From the NCBI RefSeq assembly GCF_002006995.1, contig NZ_MRUL01000004.1, positions 124,001 through 188,000 on the forward strand: a DNA stretch of 64,000 bases, written 5' to 3'. The number at the start of each line of letters is the position of its first letter. Position 1 is the first letter of the stretch. A program made the translations under genes and the position numbers. The notes under the pieces are model-generated. The model searched no databases. It was not told where the DNA came from and saw only the letters and a list, made by a program, of their open reading frames with translations. The DNA is from Izhakiella australiensis. Lineage in GTDB: Bacteria > Pseudomonadota > Gammaproteobacteria > Enterobacterales > Enterobacteriaceae. Of this stretch, positions 49,353 to 60,016 are shown in pieces.

Positions 49353-51274
49353 TCTTCCATCTCCTTCTTTTTACCCGCCCGGCTCCTGCCAGCGTTTTTT
49401 TTGCGTTCGGGCGCCGGCGGCAGCCCCCTGAAGGCCTGAAGCGAGGGCCGCTGTTTGGCGTGGCTAATTAGCTGGTTGAGCGTATCAACCAGCGGCAGCA
49501 TAAAATCCTGATAGCGGCACTGTTTTTCACTGATTCGGGTTAAGGTCGACTCCCAGTGTGCTGTCATATCAGGGCGGGCCGCCATTTCGGGCAAGGCATG
49601 AATTAACGCTTTACCGGCCTCGCTGGCATGAATATAGCGCCCCTTTTTATACAGGAAGGTTCGGCGAAACAGTAACTCAATAATACCCGCCCGCGTTGCT
49701 TCCGTTCCTAATCCATCGGTCGCTCGCAGTATTTTCTTTAGATCTTTATCCTGAACAAAGCGCGCAATGCCGGTCATGGCGGAAAGCAAGGTCGCGTCGG
49801 TGAAATGGCGCGGCGGCTGCGTCTGCTTTTCCACTACTTCGGCGCCCTCGCAAAGTAGCTCATCACCTTTAGCAACCACCGGCAACGGCATGCCGTCATT
49901 CTCCTCATCCCGCTCTTTACTTCCCAGCAAAGTCCGCCAGCCCGCTTCCGCCAGAAAGCGTGCTTTGGCAACGAACTTGCCGCCGGCGATATCAAGTTCG
50001 ATACTGCATTTGCGAAATACGGCATCCGGCAGGAATTGCATCAGATACTGCCTGGCGATTAGCTGATAAATATGACGCTCATTTTCGCTTAGCTGAATTT
50101 TCCCGGCGCGAGCAGTAGGAATAATGGCGTGGTGCGCGTCAACTTTGCCATCGTCCCAGCAGCGATTTTTGCGGTCGCTGTCAAAGGTAGCAGGCAGCGC
50201 CAGATCCGGCTGATGGGCCTGTATAGCATTCAGAACCGCATGGCGACCGGCAAAATGCTCGTCTGGCAAATAGCGACTATCAGAACGCGGATAGGTGATA
50301 AGTTTATGGGTTTCGTACAGGCGCTGGCAGGTGTCCAGCACGGTCTGAGCGCTAAGACCATAGCGTTTTGCCGCTTCGATTTGCAGTACGGATAGCGAAA
50401 ACGGTAACGGCGCAATATCATTTTCGCGCTTATCCTGATAGCTGGTGACCAGCGCCGGCTGGCCGGTGATGCGGGTAACCACGTGATCGGCTAACGGCCG
50501 GTGCAGTAAGCGCCCCTCTTCATCCTGATACGGTTCACAGGACTCACTCGGCTGCCAGATGGCAATAAAACGCTCCTGCTGCGGGGTGACAATATGCGCT
50601 TTGACTTCAAAAAACGTTTTGGCGATGAAGTTTTCTATTTCCTCGTCGCGGCGCACTACCAGTCCGAGAACCGGTGTCTGCACGCGCCCGACCGACAGCA
50701 CGCCGTTATAGCCCGCGTTGCGGCCTAAAAGCGTCCAGGCGCGCGTCATATTGATGCCATACAGCCAGTCCGCCCTGGCACGCGCCAACGCTGAAACACA
50801 TAAAGGGACAAACTCTTTATTCTGCCGCAAACGACCGACCGCCCGCTCGACCGCCTGCGGGTTAAGATCGTTAATCAGACAGCGCTGCACCTGTTGACGC
50901 TTCTCCGGCACCAGCAGCAGATAATCCAGCACCTCATCCACTAGCAGCTGGCCTTCTCTGTCCGGGTCACCGGCGTGGACAATTTCGCTGGCCTGGCCCA
51001 GCAGCCCTTTGATGACGTTTAGCTGCTTTGCCACTGACGGGCGCGGTTGCAGCTGCCATTTATCCGGGACGATGGGAAGGTCCGCCAGCGACCAGCGTGC
51101 ATAGCGGCTGTCATAGCTTTCCGGCTGAGCCTGTTCAAGTAAATGCCCGACGCACCAGGTGACTATCTGATCGTTACCGCAGGCTATATAGCCATCGCCA
51201 CGACGGTGCGGCTTAGGCAAAACATCGGCAATCGCGCGGGCCAGACTCGGTTTTTCGGCAATAAACAGGCGCAT
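49349..51274 (-). CDS. topB: DNA topoisomerase III
   Basis: 641 residues (E. coli 653). Type IA topoisomerase: TOPRIM domain at 1-140 with IAEKPS and [10 protein letters not shown], active-site tyrosine Y328 in [11 protein letters not shown], the decatenation-loop region, and a Lys/Arg-rich C-terminus ([15 protein letters not shown]) that replaces the longer E. coli tail. It decatenates replicating DNA. A small ORF with a good ribosome site lies just upstream; selD, its E. coli neighbour, is absent. Confidence 0.97.
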   Translation of the reverse strand: MRLFIAEKPSLARAIADVLPKPHRRGDGYIACGNDQIVTWCVGHLLEQAQPESYDSRYARWSLADLPIVPDKWQLQPRPSVAKQLNVIKGLLGQASEIVHAGDPDREGQLLVDEVLDYLLLVPEKRQQVQRCLINDLNPQAVERAVGRLRQNKEFVPLCVSALARARADWLYGINMTRAWTLLGRNAGYNGVLSVGRVQTPVLGLVVRRDEEIENFIAKTFFEVKAHIVTPQQERFIAIWQPSESCEPYQDEEGRLLHRPLADHVVTRITGQPALVTSYQDKRENDIAPLPFSLSVLQIEAAKRYGLSAQTVLDTCQRLYETHKLITYPRSDSRYLPDEHFAGRHAVLNAIQAHQPDLALPATFDSDRKNRCWDDGKVDAHHAIIPTARAGKIQLSENERHIYQLIARQYLMQFLPDAVFRKCSIELDIAGGKFVAKARFLAEAGWRTLLGSKERDEENDGMPLPVVAKGDELLCEGAEVVEKQTQPPRHFTDATLLSAMTGIARFVQDKDLKKILRATDGLGTEATRAGIIELLFRRTFLYKKGRYIHASEAGKALIHALPEMAARPDMTAHWESTLTRISEKQCRYQDFMLPLVDTLNQLISHAKQRPSLQAFRGLPPAPERKKNAGRSRAGKKKEMEE

Positions 51275-51292
51275 GTAAAGCGGAGTTCCAAA

Positions 51293-51445
51293 TCAGGGAA
51301 GGAGGCTGATAACAGCGCGGACCGGCAAGGTGTTGTTCAGCTTACCGCTTAGTGACAGGGTCACGGACTGCACTGCTGCGACGCCCGCTAGCTGGTTTTT
51401 ACCCACCGGTTTACCCGGCTCAGAGGGTTGCGTAACCTTGCTCAT
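51293..51445 (-). CDS. Small unknown ORF upstream of topB
   Basis: 50 codons, ATG at 51445 with GGAG 6 bp upstream, ending 18 bp before the topB start. It reads MSKVTQPSEPGKPVGKNQLA then a moderately hydrophobic part LPVRAVISLLP. I do not recognise it. It may be a leader peptide or a small protein co-translated with topB, or a chance frame; position and ribosome site are the only support. Confidence 0.4.
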   Translation of the reverse strand: MSKVTQPSEPGKPVGKNQLAGVAAVQSVTLSLSGKLNNTLPVRAVISLLP

Positions 51446-51615
51446 CGCTATCTCCAGCTATATATCAGCCGCTAATATTAACCTGTTACCCACCAGCGCG
51501 TAAGCGCCATGAGAATATTATGCGGCCGTACGCTCATTTATCAGACAGTAAGCCAACAGACCCATGCTAATGCTGTCAATACCGAGGCCCGGTGCCAACG
51601 CGGTTATTCGACGGC
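51446..51615. other. Non-coding gap between the small ORF and ydjA
   Basis: 170 bp with nothing recognisable except the promoter that must serve the topB side. In E. coli the selD gene occupies this interval; no trace of SelD was seen. Confidence 0.4.
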
Positions 51616-52167
51616 TCAGAAATAGCTAACAAACAGCGCGGTGTCGGGCGCTAGCACGGTGGTCGATGCTTTTAGCTGCGGCGTGCCTAAATAGAGAAAG
51701 CCGACGATGACATCCTGCGAGCGACAGCCGAAAGCCTCCCTCACCTGCTGATCCTCAGTCCAGGCGCCGCTGCGCCAGATGCCGTTAAATCCCTGAGCCA
51801 GTGCGGCCATCTGCATCGCCATCACCGCGCAGCCGGCGGACACGACCTGCTCCCACTGCGGGACTTTCGGGTGCTCCTCACAGCGTGCAACCACGGTAAT
51901 GATCATCGGCGCACGAAAAGGCGCCTGACGGGCTTTTTCAATCGCTTTTTGTTCCTGATTTTGTTGACGCGCCCGCTGCTCCAGCAGCTGACTTAAGCGC
52001 TCCAGCCCCTGGTTTTCAACAACGATAAAACGCCAGGGCTGTAATGTGCCGTGGTCAGGCGCGCGCATTCCGGCCTGAATAATGTTTTGCAATGCTTCTC
52101 CTGCCGGCGCAGGCGCAGCCAGCCTCGAGGCCGAACGTCGATTGACCAGTAATTCCAGCGCATCCAT
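51616..52167 (-). CDS. ydjA: Nitroreductase-family protein YdjA
   Basis: 183 residues, equal to E. coli YdjA. FMN-binding nitroreductase fold of the minimal type: [16 protein letters not shown] at the N-terminus, [13 protein letters not shown] and [24 protein letters not shown]. Natural substrate unknown. It is divergent from sppA as in E. coli. Confidence 0.95.
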   Translation of the reverse strand: MDALELLVNRRSASRLAAPAPAGEALQNIIQAGMRAPDHGTLQPWRFIVVENQGLERLSQLLEQRARQQNQEQKAIEKARQAPFRAPMIITVVARCEEHPKVPQWEQVVSAGCAVMAMQMAALAQGFNGIWRSGAWTEDQQVREAFGCRSQDVIVGFLYLGTPQLKASTTVLAPDTALFVSYF

Positions 52168-52370
52168 GAAAATCTCCTGATTAATGCAGTACGATTTGAA
52201 TCAGTCACCCTAACACGCGAGCCGCCACGACGACAGTCCGTAACCGCAGCATAAATTGTTAGCCCGCGCCGTTTTCTTACTGACATTTTCGCCGCCGCTC
52301 TTTAGGATAACAGCCTTTATCTGTCTGATTGTCGGCAATCCGGCGTTATTACCGCGAGTATGGAGATTAC

Positions 52371-54224
52371 ATGCGAAGCTTATGGCGAATCATCGCGAAT
52401 TTGTTCAAATGGACATGGCGCCTGATTAATTTTGTCAGGGAATTTATTCTTAACCTGTTCCTGCTGCTGCTGATTTTGGTCGGCGTCGGGGTCTGGATGC
52501 ACATCAAAAGCGCTAACCAGCCGGTTGAGGTTCAACGGGGGGCGCTGAATATCGATTTGGCTGGCGTGGTGGTTGATAAACCTTCGGTTACCAATAAATT
52601 AGGTAAACTGGGCCGCCAGCTGCTGGGTGCCAGCAGCAACCGCCTGAAAGAAAATCCGCTGTTCGACATCGTCGATGGGATTCGTCAGGGCAAAACCGAC
52701 GATCGCATTAGCGGCATTGTGCTCAACTTACGGGATTTTGCCGGCGGCGATCAGCCCTCTTTGCAGTATATCGGCAAAGCGCTGCGCGAATTCCGCGACA
52801 GTGGCAAGCCGGTTTATGCTTACGGCGACAACTTCACTCAGGCACAGTTCTATCTGGCCAGCTTTGCCAACAAGATCTATCTTGCGCCGCATGGCAGCAT
52901 CGACCTGCACGGTTTTGCCACCAATTCGCTCTATTACAAGTCGCTGCTCGATAAGCTAAAAGTGAGTTCTCATATTTTCCGCGTCGGCACCTACAAATCT
53001 GCCGTCGAACCCTTCCTGCGCGATGATATGTCGCAAGCCGCCCGCGATGCCGACACGCGCTGGGTTGGACAGTTATGGAATAATTATGTCGCGCAAATAG
53101 CCGCTAACCGCCAGATTTCGCCCGAACAGGTTTTCCCCGGCGCGCAACAGTTAATCGCCGCCTTGCAGAAAAATGGCGGTGATATGGCGAAATATGCGCT
53201 GGACGCCAAACTGGTTGATGAACTGGCGACCCCAGCCGAAGTCGATCAGAAGCTGACCAAAGTCTTTGGCTGGGATAAGCAGGCCAACGATTATCGAGGC
53301 ACCAGCATTTATGATTACTCGCTGAAAAAACAGCCGGCTAAAGGCAACATCGCAGTGATCTTTGCTGATGGCGCGATCGTTGATGGCGAGCAAACTCCCG
53401 GCACGGTCGGTGGCGATACCACTGCCGCAGAAATTCGCTCGGCGCGCCTCGATGACAAGATTAAAGCCATCATCTTGCGGGTTAACAGCCCGGGCGGCAG
53501 CGTCACCGCTTCTGAAGCCATCCGTGAGGAATTGGCGGCCGCCCGCGCGGCTGGCAAACCGGTTGTCGTTTCCATGGGCGGTATGGCGGCGTCCGGCGGC
53601 TACTGGATCTCAACGCCGGCGAATTACATTATCGCCAGCCCGAGCACGCTGACGGGTTCCATCGGGATTTTTGGCATTATCAACACCGTTGAGAAATCCC
53701 TCGGCACTATCGGCGTTTATACTGACGGCGTAGCCACTTCGCCGCTGGCCGACGTTTCCGTGACCAAAGCGCTGCCGCAGGAAGTACAGCAGTTAATGCA
53801 GCTCAGCATTGAAAATGGCTATAAAAACTTCCTCGATCTGGTCGCGAAATCGCGCAAGATGACGCCTGAACAGGTTGATCAGATTGCTCAGGGCCACGTC
53901 TGGACCGGCAGCGACGCCAAAGCGAATGGGCTGGTTGACGCGCTGGGCGATTTCGATGACGCCGTTAAAAAGGCCGCCGAGCTGGCAAAAATCAGCCAGC
54001 CACAGCTGCAATGGTATCAGCAGCAGCCCTCCTTTGCCGATATGCTGTTTGGTCAAATGAATGCGCAGATCCGCGCCGTTCTGCCGGAAACCCTGCAGTC
54101 AATGCTGCCAGCGCCGATGTATGACGTGATGAGCATGATGAAAAAGCAGCCTGGACTGTTTGATAAAATGAACGATCCGCAGAACCGCTATGCGGTGTGC
54201 CTGACCTGCGGCGACGTCCGCTGA
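52371..54224 (+). CDS. sppA: Signal peptide peptidase SppA
   Basis: 617 residues. One N-terminal membrane helix (about 25-45), then tandem S49 protease domains. The Ser-Lys dyad is K209 in RVGTYKSAVEPF and S408 in GGMAASGGYW (E. coli K209, S409). It degrades cleaved signal peptides in the membrane. The ATG at 52371 has GGAG 5 bp upstream; the open frame extends back to 52329 without homology. Confidence 0.97.
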   Translation: MRSLWRIIANLFKWTWRLINFVREFILNLFLLLLILVGVGVWMHIKSANQPVEVQRGALNIDLAGVVVDKPSVTNKLGKLGRQLLGASSNRLKENPLFDIVDGIRQGKTDDRISGIVLNLRDFAGGDQPSLQYIGKALREFRDSGKPVYAYGDNFTQAQFYLASFANKIYLAPHGSIDLHGFATNSLYYKSLLDKLKVSSHIFRVGTYKSAVEPFLRDDMSQAARDADTRWVGQLWNNYVAQIAANRQISPEQVFPGAQQLIAALQKNGGDMAKYALDAKLVDELATPAEVDQKLTKVFGWDKQANDYRGTSIYDYSLKKQPAKGNIAVIFADGAIVDGEQTPGTVGGDTTAAEIRSARLDDKIKAIILRVNSPGGSVTASEAIREELAAARAAGKPVVVSMGGMAASGGYWISTPANYIIASPSTLTGSIGIFGIINTVEKSLGTIGVYTDGVATSPLADVSVTKALPQEVQQLMQLSIENGYKNFLDLVAKSRKMTPEQVDQIAQGHVWTGSDAKANGLVDALGDFDDAVKKAAELAKISQPQLQWYQQQPSFADMLFGQMNAQIRAVLPETLQSMLPAPMYDVMSMMKKQPGLFDKMNDPQNRYAVCLTCGDVR

Positions 54225-54239
54225 CGGCATCGCCCTTTT

Positions 54240-54265
54240 AGCCCGGCTCCGGCCGGGCTGATTTT
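54240..54265 (+). terminator. Terminator after sppA
   Basis: AGCCCGG (54240-54246) pairs with CCGGGCT (54253-54259), followed by GATTTTG. A 7 bp GC stem with a short T run, between sppA and ansA. Confidence 0.75.
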
Positions 54266-54316
54266 GCTCATCATTCCTCTTATAATCGGCTTTTGATCGC
54301 AAGCCCGGGCTTAACA

Positions 54317-55333
54317 ATGCAAAAAAAATCTATTTACGTCGCCTACACCGGCGGCACCATCGGTATGCAACGTTCTGAGAACGGCTATATTCCGGTTTCT
54401 GGTCACCTTCAGCAGCAGCTGGCTATGATGCCTGAGTTTCATCGCCCTGAGATGCCTGATTTCACCATTCACGAATACCAGCCGCTTATTGACTCATCGG
54501 ATATGACGCCGCAGGACTGGCAGGCTATCGCTGATGATATCGCCGCTAACTATGACAGCTACGATGGCTTCGTGATCCTGCACGGCACCGACACCATGGC
54601 GTTTAGCGCATCAGCGCTCTCTTTTATGCTGGAAAACCTGGCCAAACCGGTCATCGTGACAGGGTCACAAATTCCGCTGGCAGAGCTGCGCTCTGACGGC
54701 CAGCAAAATCTGCTGAATGCGCTTTTTGTTGCCGCCAACTACCCGATCAATGAAGTGTCGCTGTTTTTCAATAACACCCTGTTTCGCGGCAACCGTACCA
54801 CTAAAGCCCATGCGGATGGTTTTAACGCCTTTGCTTCACCTAACCTGGCGCCGCTGCTGGAGGCCGGGATACATATCCGTCGCCTCAATACTCCCAGCAT
54901 TATGCCTGGCACAGGCGAGCTGAGAGTACATCTGATCACGCCGCAGCCGGTGGGCGTGGTAACGATATATCCGGGCATTTCAGCAGATGTGGTACGCAAC
55001 TTCCTGCGCCAGCCGGTTAAAGCGCTGATCCTGCGCTCATACGGCGTTGGCAATGCACCGCAAAATGGAGAGTTTTTGCAGGAGCTGGCCGCAGCCAGCC
55101 AACGCGGTATCGTGGTGGTTAACCTGACGCAGTGTATGTCCGGTAAGGTCAATATGGGCGGCTACGCCACCGGCAATGCGTTAGCGCATGCCGGGGTGAT
55201 TAGCGGCGCCGATATGACAGTAGAATCCGCGCTGACCAAGCTGCATTATTTACTCAGTCAAAACCTGGCGCCGGATGCGATCCGCCGCCTGATGCAAACT
55301 AACCTGCGCGGCGAACTGACCGTCGAGGATTAA
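54317..55333 (+). CDS. ansA: Cytoplasmic L-asparaginase I
   Basis: 338 residues, equal to E. coli AnsA. The catalytic threonine sits in YTGGTIGM near residue 11, the second in HGTDTMAFSAS; EVSLFFNNTLFRGNRTTK carries the lysine. It hydrolyses asparagine in the cytoplasm. ATG at 54317 lacks a strong ribosome site. It is followed by pncA with a 3 bp gap, a conserved pair. Confidence 0.96.
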   Translation: MQKKSIYVAYTGGTIGMQRSENGYIPVSGHLQQQLAMMPEFHRPEMPDFTIHEYQPLIDSSDMTPQDWQAIADDIAANYDSYDGFVILHGTDTMAFSASALSFMLENLAKPVIVTGSQIPLAELRSDGQQNLLNALFVAANYPINEVSLFFNNTLFRGNRTTKAHADGFNAFASPNLAPLLEAGIHIRRLNTPSIMPGTGELRVHLITPQPVGVVTIYPGISADVVRNFLRQPVKALILRSYGVGNAPQNGEFLQELAAASQRGIVVVNLTQCMSGKVNMGGYATGNALAHAGVISGADMTVESALTKLHYLLSQNLAPDAIRRLMQTNLRGELTVED

Positions 55334-55336
55334 ACC

Positions 55337-55951
55337 ATGTATAGCCATCATGCGTTGCTGCTAATCGATATTCAGAACGACTTTTGCCCCGGCGGCGCGC
55401 TGGCGGTCCATGAAGGTGATCGGGTGGTGGCAGTAGCTAACCGCTATATTGCCCAGTGGAAAGCGCACGGCGGGCTGGTGGTTGCCAGTCAGGACTGGCA
55501 TCCGGCCAACCATGGCAGCTTCGCAGCTAATGCCGGTACCCGCCCGGGTGAAACCGGCATGCTCAACGGCCTGCCTCAGGTATGGTGGCCGGTACACTGC
55601 GTGCAGCACGGCGAGGGGGCAGCATTTCATCCCGGGCTGGATAGCAAGCAGCTTGATCATGTCGTGCAGAAAGGCACCGACCCGGCCATCGATAGCTACA
55701 GCGCCTTCTGGGACAATGGCCACCAGCAGCCGACCGGACTGGATGCCTGGCTTCGTCTGCAGCAAATTAATATTCTGACGGTGATGGGACTGGCAACGGA
55801 TTACTGCGTGAAATTCTCGGTGCTGGACGCCCTGACAGCAGGCTATGAGGTCAACGTAGTGGCAGCGGGCTGTCGCGGTGTAAATCTGCAGGCCGGAGAC
55901 AGTGAACAAGCCCTGGCTGAAATGCAAAAAATGGGCGCGCGGATAAGCTGA
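55337..55951 (+). CDS. pncA: Nicotinamidase PncA
   Basis: 204 residues. Isochorismatase-like hydrolase: D11 in LLIDIQNDFCPGGAL, metal ligands in SQDWHP, the catalytic lysine in VVQKGTDP and nucleophile cysteine in GLATDYCVKFS. It converts nicotinamide to nicotinate for NAD salvage. GAGG precedes the ATG at the ansA end. ydjE and its followers, next in E. coli, are absent. Confidence 0.97.
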   Translation: MYSHHALLLIDIQNDFCPGGALAVHEGDRVVAVANRYIAQWKAHGGLVVASQDWHPANHGSFAANAGTRPGETGMLNGLPQVWWPVHCVQHGEGAAFHPGLDSKQLDHVVQKGTDPAIDSYSAFWDNGHQQPTGLDAWLRLQQINILTVMGLATDYCVKFSVLDALTAGYEVNVVAAGCRGVNLQAGDSEQALAEMQKMGARIS

Positions 55952-55964
55952 AAAGCTGAACCAC

Positions 55965-55998
55965 TGGCGGCCAGTTTCAGCAAACTGGCCGCCAATTA
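55965..55998. terminator. Terminator between pncA and yeaC
   Basis: A 13 bp perfect stem, TGGCGGCCAGTTT (55965-55977) with AAACTGGCCGCCA (55982-55994), loop CAGC, followed by ATTATT. It separates the convergent genes. Confidence 0.85.
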
Positions 55999-56013
55999 TT
56001 CCTGGAGGAATAA

Positions 56014-56301
56014 TTACTGCAGCTTGAGTCGGGTTACATCCTGTTCAGCGATGCCGAACTCCTTTTTTAACTGCTGTTTGCTTTTAGTCACAATCTGACC
56101 GTCGCGCCCAATACTCATATGCTGCGGGTCATCATTGTTACGCGATTGCCACAGCAGCACCAGCTGCAAGCTATGCTCTTTCTGCTCTGCGGTCAGCGGC
56201 ACGCCGTCCGCCCACTTCCCTGTTTCCACTGCGGTAGCCAGACGCTGATAAACTTCGGGCGTCATACTGGCGATCATCGCTTCCAGACTCATTTCCGTCA
56301 C
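56014..56301 (-). CDS. yeaC: DUF1315 protein YeaC
   Basis: About 95 residues. Conserved MTPEVYQRLATAVETGKWADGVPLT and QHMSIGRDGQIVTKSKQQLKKEFGI, as in E. coli YeaC. Function unknown. The GTG at 56301, two bases after the msrB stop, has AGGGGA 7 bp upstream and is preferred; ATG at 56292 is the alternative. It is coupled to msrB. Confidence 0.92.
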   Translation of the reverse strand: MTEMSLEAMIASMTPEVYQRLATAVETGKWADGVPLTAEQKEHSLQLVLLWQSRNNDDPQHMSIGRDGQIVTKSKQQLKKEFGIAEQDVTRLKLQ

Positions 56302-56303
56302 AA

Positions 56304-56714
56304 TTATCCCCTGATGTTATTGCCATCGCTATCGCTAAAGCTTAGCGACGCAGAGTTAACACAATAGCGCTCGCCTCCCGGCTGCGGGCCATCAGGGAAT
56401 ACATGCCCGAGATGTGAATCGCAGGTATTACAGCGAATTTCCACCCGGCGCATACCGTGCGACGTATCCTCCAGATAGCGGATGGCTTCATCGCTGACCG
56501 GCTGATAAAAACTCGGCCAGCCGCAGCCTGACTCGTACTTAGTGTCTGACAAAAACAGTGGCGAATTGCACACCAGGCAGTGGTAGATTCCAGCCAATTT
56601 GTTGTGCAGTAGCTTACCGGTAAACGGCGGCTCAGTGCCGCGATCGCGCGTAACATGGCGCTGCATTTCGGTTAAATCGGTTTCCGGGGACAGGCGTTCA
56701 GTATCGTTAGCCAT
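56304..56714 (-). CDS. msrB: Peptide methionine (R)-S-oxide reductase MsrB
   Basis: 136 residues (E. coli 137). Zinc site CxxC pairs in [11 protein letters not shown] and [23 protein letters not shown], and the catalytic cysteine in [13 protein letters not shown]. It repairs methionine-R-sulphoxide in proteins. The ATG at 56714 (MANDTERL) is preferred; codons upstream of it are not conserved. It diverges from gapA, as in E. coli. Confidence 0.97.
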   Translation of the reverse strand: MANDTERLSPETDLTEMQRHVTRDRGTEPPFTGKLLHNKLAGIYHCLVCNSPLFLSDTKYESGCGWPSFYQPVSDEAIRYLEDTSHGMRRVEIRCNTCDSHLGHVFPDGPQPGGERYCVNSASLSFSDSDGNNIRG

Positions 56715-56833
56715 GATTCTCTTCTCAGGCGGGTTTAATCTGTAAATATCAGCTATTATTCTAACAAACACTTAACAGTAACGGGCAAGTTTTCCAAAGG
56801 GTGAGCGGCAGACGGCGACGTATACCGCCATTT

Positions 56834-56849
56834 CGTGAGACAGATCACT
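56834..56849. promoter_or_regulatory. CRP-like site in the msrB-gapA region
   Basis: CGTGA-GACAGA-TCACT matches TGTGA-N6-TCACA in 8 of 10 positions, with near-perfect dyad symmetry. gapA of E. coli is known to be CRP-influenced. Found by eye. Confidence 0.45.
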
Positions 56850-56985
56850 CTTTGTGCTACTCAGCCGTTTATATTCTGGTTGGCCGCCCCCATATGGAGT
56901 TACAGAGGTCAGCGCAAAGCAGGTGTTTCAGGCAATTATTCCTGTTGCCATGATTGATTTTTCGCAATCATTGACACGATTCCGC

Positions 56986-57013
56986 TTGACGCCTGGCAAG
57001 GATTTGGTAATCC
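56986..57013 (+). promoter_or_regulatory. Probable main gapA promoter
   Basis: TTGACG at 56986-56991, 16 bp spacer, TAATCC at 57008-57013, starting about 40 bp before the gapA ATG. The sequence CGCTTGACGC resembles the E. coli gapA P1 region, and the leader ATTCACTAACAAATAGCTGG is shared. Confidence 0.6.
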
Positions 57014-57054
57014 TACAAACAATCTTTTATTCACTAACATTCACTAACAAATAG

Positions 57055-58065
<1,011 letters not shown>

Positions 58066-58089
58066 TCTGATGGCAGGCTGAACCACGAG

Positions 58090-58113
58090 GGGCGACGATG
58101 GTCGCCCTTTTTT
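58090..58113 (+). terminator. Intrinsic terminator after gapA
   Basis: GGGCGAC (58090-58096), GATG loop, GTCGCCC (58101-58107), then TTTTTTA. yeaD begins 30 bp later, so read-through may supply it. Confidence 0.9.
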
Positions 58114-58143
58114 ATTGCCAAACGCTTAGAGGAAGATCAAACC

Positions 58144-59031
58144 ATGTCGGATAAATTCTTCTCCCTGCCAGTGGATGAACAGGTCTCACCCTATATTTCG
58201 CAGCGCCGCCAGGGTGAACTGGCGATTCTGGTGATTAATCACCCTAAAGTGCAGGCCGCTGTTGCCCTGCAGGGCGCGCATCTGCTCGCCTGGCAGCCAA
58301 CCGGAGAACGTCCCGTTATTTGGCTGAGTGATAATTCGCTGTGGCAAAAGGGTAAAGCGATTCGCGGCGGCGTCCCCATTTGCTGGCCGTGGTTTGGTCC
58401 GGCTGGCGAGCCTGCGCACGGCTTTGCCCGCAACCTTGACTGGTCTCTCTCCGCTCATGACGAAAACGATGACAGCGTCATGCTGACGCTGGCACTGGAG
58501 AGCAACGAACAGACGAAAAAGCTGTGGTCCCATGACTTTACGCTTTATGCCCGCTTTCGATTCAGCCAGCATTGCGAGGTTGAACTCGAAGCCCACGGTG
58601 ACTACCCGAGCACTGGCGCGTTGCATAGCTATTTTCAGGTGGCGGATATTGCCGGCGTCACAGTTTCCGGCCTGGGTCAGCCCTATATTGATAAAGTTAA
58701 TAATGGCAGCGACGGCCTGTCTGCGGAAGGTAAGCAAACCTATCCCGATCGTACCGATCGCATTTACACCAGCCCGGAAGACTACAGCACTATTGACGAC
58801 CAGCGGGGTGAGCGAGTCATTGAAGTCTATCACCATCATCACAGCGACGTGGTCACCTGGAATCCAGGCCCCGCCCTGTCGAGCAGCATGAGCGATATGA
58901 CGGCAAGCGGCTACAAAACCATGGTCTGCGTCGAAACCGCACATATATCCAGCCCGATGATAAGCAGCGGCGAAACGCCCGCGCGGCTTGGCGCCACCTT
59001 CCGTCTGCGTAAAAGAAACCAGAAGGTCTGA
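58144..59031 (+). CDS. yeaD: D-hexose-6-phosphate mutarotase YeaD
   Basis: 295 residues (E. coli 294). Aldose-1-epimerase-like beta-sandwich: GGVPICWPWFGP, HGFARNLDW with the catalytic histidine, ALHSYFQVADI and VWNPG-type VTWNPGPALSSSM. It interconverts alpha and beta anomers of glucose-6-phosphate. It follows gapA, as in E. coli. Confidence 0.95.
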   Translation: MSDKFFSLPVDEQVSPYISQRRQGELAILVINHPKVQAAVALQGAHLLAWQPTGERPVIWLSDNSLWQKGKAIRGGVPICWPWFGPAGEPAHGFARNLDWSLSAHDENDDSVMLTLALESNEQTKKLWSHDFTLYARFRFSQHCEVELEAHGDYPSTGALHSYFQVADIAGVTVSGLGQPYIDKVNNGSDGLSAEGKQTYPDRTDRIYTSPEDYSTIDDQRGERVIEVYHHHHSDVVTWNPGPALSSSMSDMTASGYKTMVCVETAHISSPMISSGETPARLGATFRLRKRNQKV

Positions 59032-59057
59032 TAGTCAGGCCGACACTTTACTCATAG

Positions 59058-59084
59058 AACGGGCGCTTAACGCGCCCGTTTTAT
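59058..59084. terminator. Terminator between yeaD and yeaE
   Basis: AACGGGCGC (59058-59066) pairs with GCGCCCGTT (59072-59080), followed by TTATT. It serves the convergent pair. Confidence 0.85.
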
Positions 59085-59935
59085 TAAACAATATCCAGCG
59101 GCATCGCTCGCTGCGGCGCCGGAAAATGCCGTTCAATTTGCGCCAGCTGCTGTGCGCTAAGCGTAATCTCCAGCGCCGCAGCGTTGGCGGCGACGTGAAC
59201 CGCTGAGCTGGCTTTGGGAATCGCCAGCACGCCCTCGTCTCTGATAGCCCAGGCCAGTAGCAGCTGAGCGACGCTGATATTTTTATCTGCGGCGATATGC
59301 TGTAAATCCGGATGGGTTAGTAAATCATGCCGGAGCCGGCCGGCCTGTGCCAGCGGGCAGTAGGCCATCAGCGGCAGCTGGCGCTGGCGACAAAGTGGCA
59401 GCAGCGAATAATCAATTCCTCGGGAGGCCAGATGATACAAAACCTGATTTGCGGCACAGGCCTGACCGCCCTCTTGCTGCCAGAGCTCTTGCATATCATC
59501 GACGTCGAAATTGGAAACGCCCCAGCGGCGAATTTTGCCCTGCTGAATAAGCGTTTCCATTGCGGTTATTGTTTCATCAAGCGGAACGCCGCCACGCCAG
59601 TGTAGCAGGTAAAGGTCAAGGTAATCGGTTTCCAGCCGTTGCAGGCTGCGCTCGCAGGCTGCAATGGCTTCTTTGCGCCCGGCATTCCACGGATACACTT
59701 TGGAAACCAGAAATGCTTTATCCCGGCGACCAGCCAGCGCCTCGCCGACCACCCGCTCCGCGCCGCCCTCGGCATACATCTCAGCAGTATCAATGACCTT
59801 TAAACCCAGCTCCAGCCCCTGCTGTAAAGCGGCGATTTCCTGAGGGCGGTTCCCGGGCTGCTCGCCCATATACCAGGTGCCCTGGCCGATAGCGGGTAAC
59901 CTTTCACCGTCGGCGAAGGTGACATATTTACTCAT
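59084..59935 (-). CDS. yeaE: Aldo/keto reductase YeaE (methylglyoxal reductase)
   Basis: 283 or 284 residues, the E. coli length. AKR barrel with catalytic D-Y-K-H set: VIDTAEMYAEGGAE (D, Y), LVSKVYPWNAG (K) and LYLLHWRG (H), plus the NADPH-binding AIPKASSAVHVAANAAA. E. coli YeaE reduces methylglyoxal, complementing gloA in this window. AGGAG lies 7 bp before the ATG at 59935. Confidence 0.95.
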   Translation of the reverse strand: MSKYVTFADGERLPAIGQGTWYMGEQPGNRPQEIAALQQGLELGLKVIDTAEMYAEGGAERVVGEALAGRRDKAFLVSKVYPWNAGRKEAIAACERSLQRLETDYLDLYLLHWRGGVPLDETITAMETLIQQGKIRRWGVSNFDVDDMQELWQQEGGQACAANQVLYHLASRGIDYSLLPLCRQRQLPLMAYCPLAQAGRLRHDLLTHPDLQHIAADKNISVAQLLLAWAIRDEGVLAIPKASSAVHVAANAAALEITLSAQQLAQIERHFPAPQRAMPLDIV

Positions 59936-60016
59936 CGATTCGCTCCTGCACTTTTCTGGGGCACCATAACGGCGCATGCGCAGCAAAACGCTGCGCCATG
60001 GTGCAGTCAATTCCGA

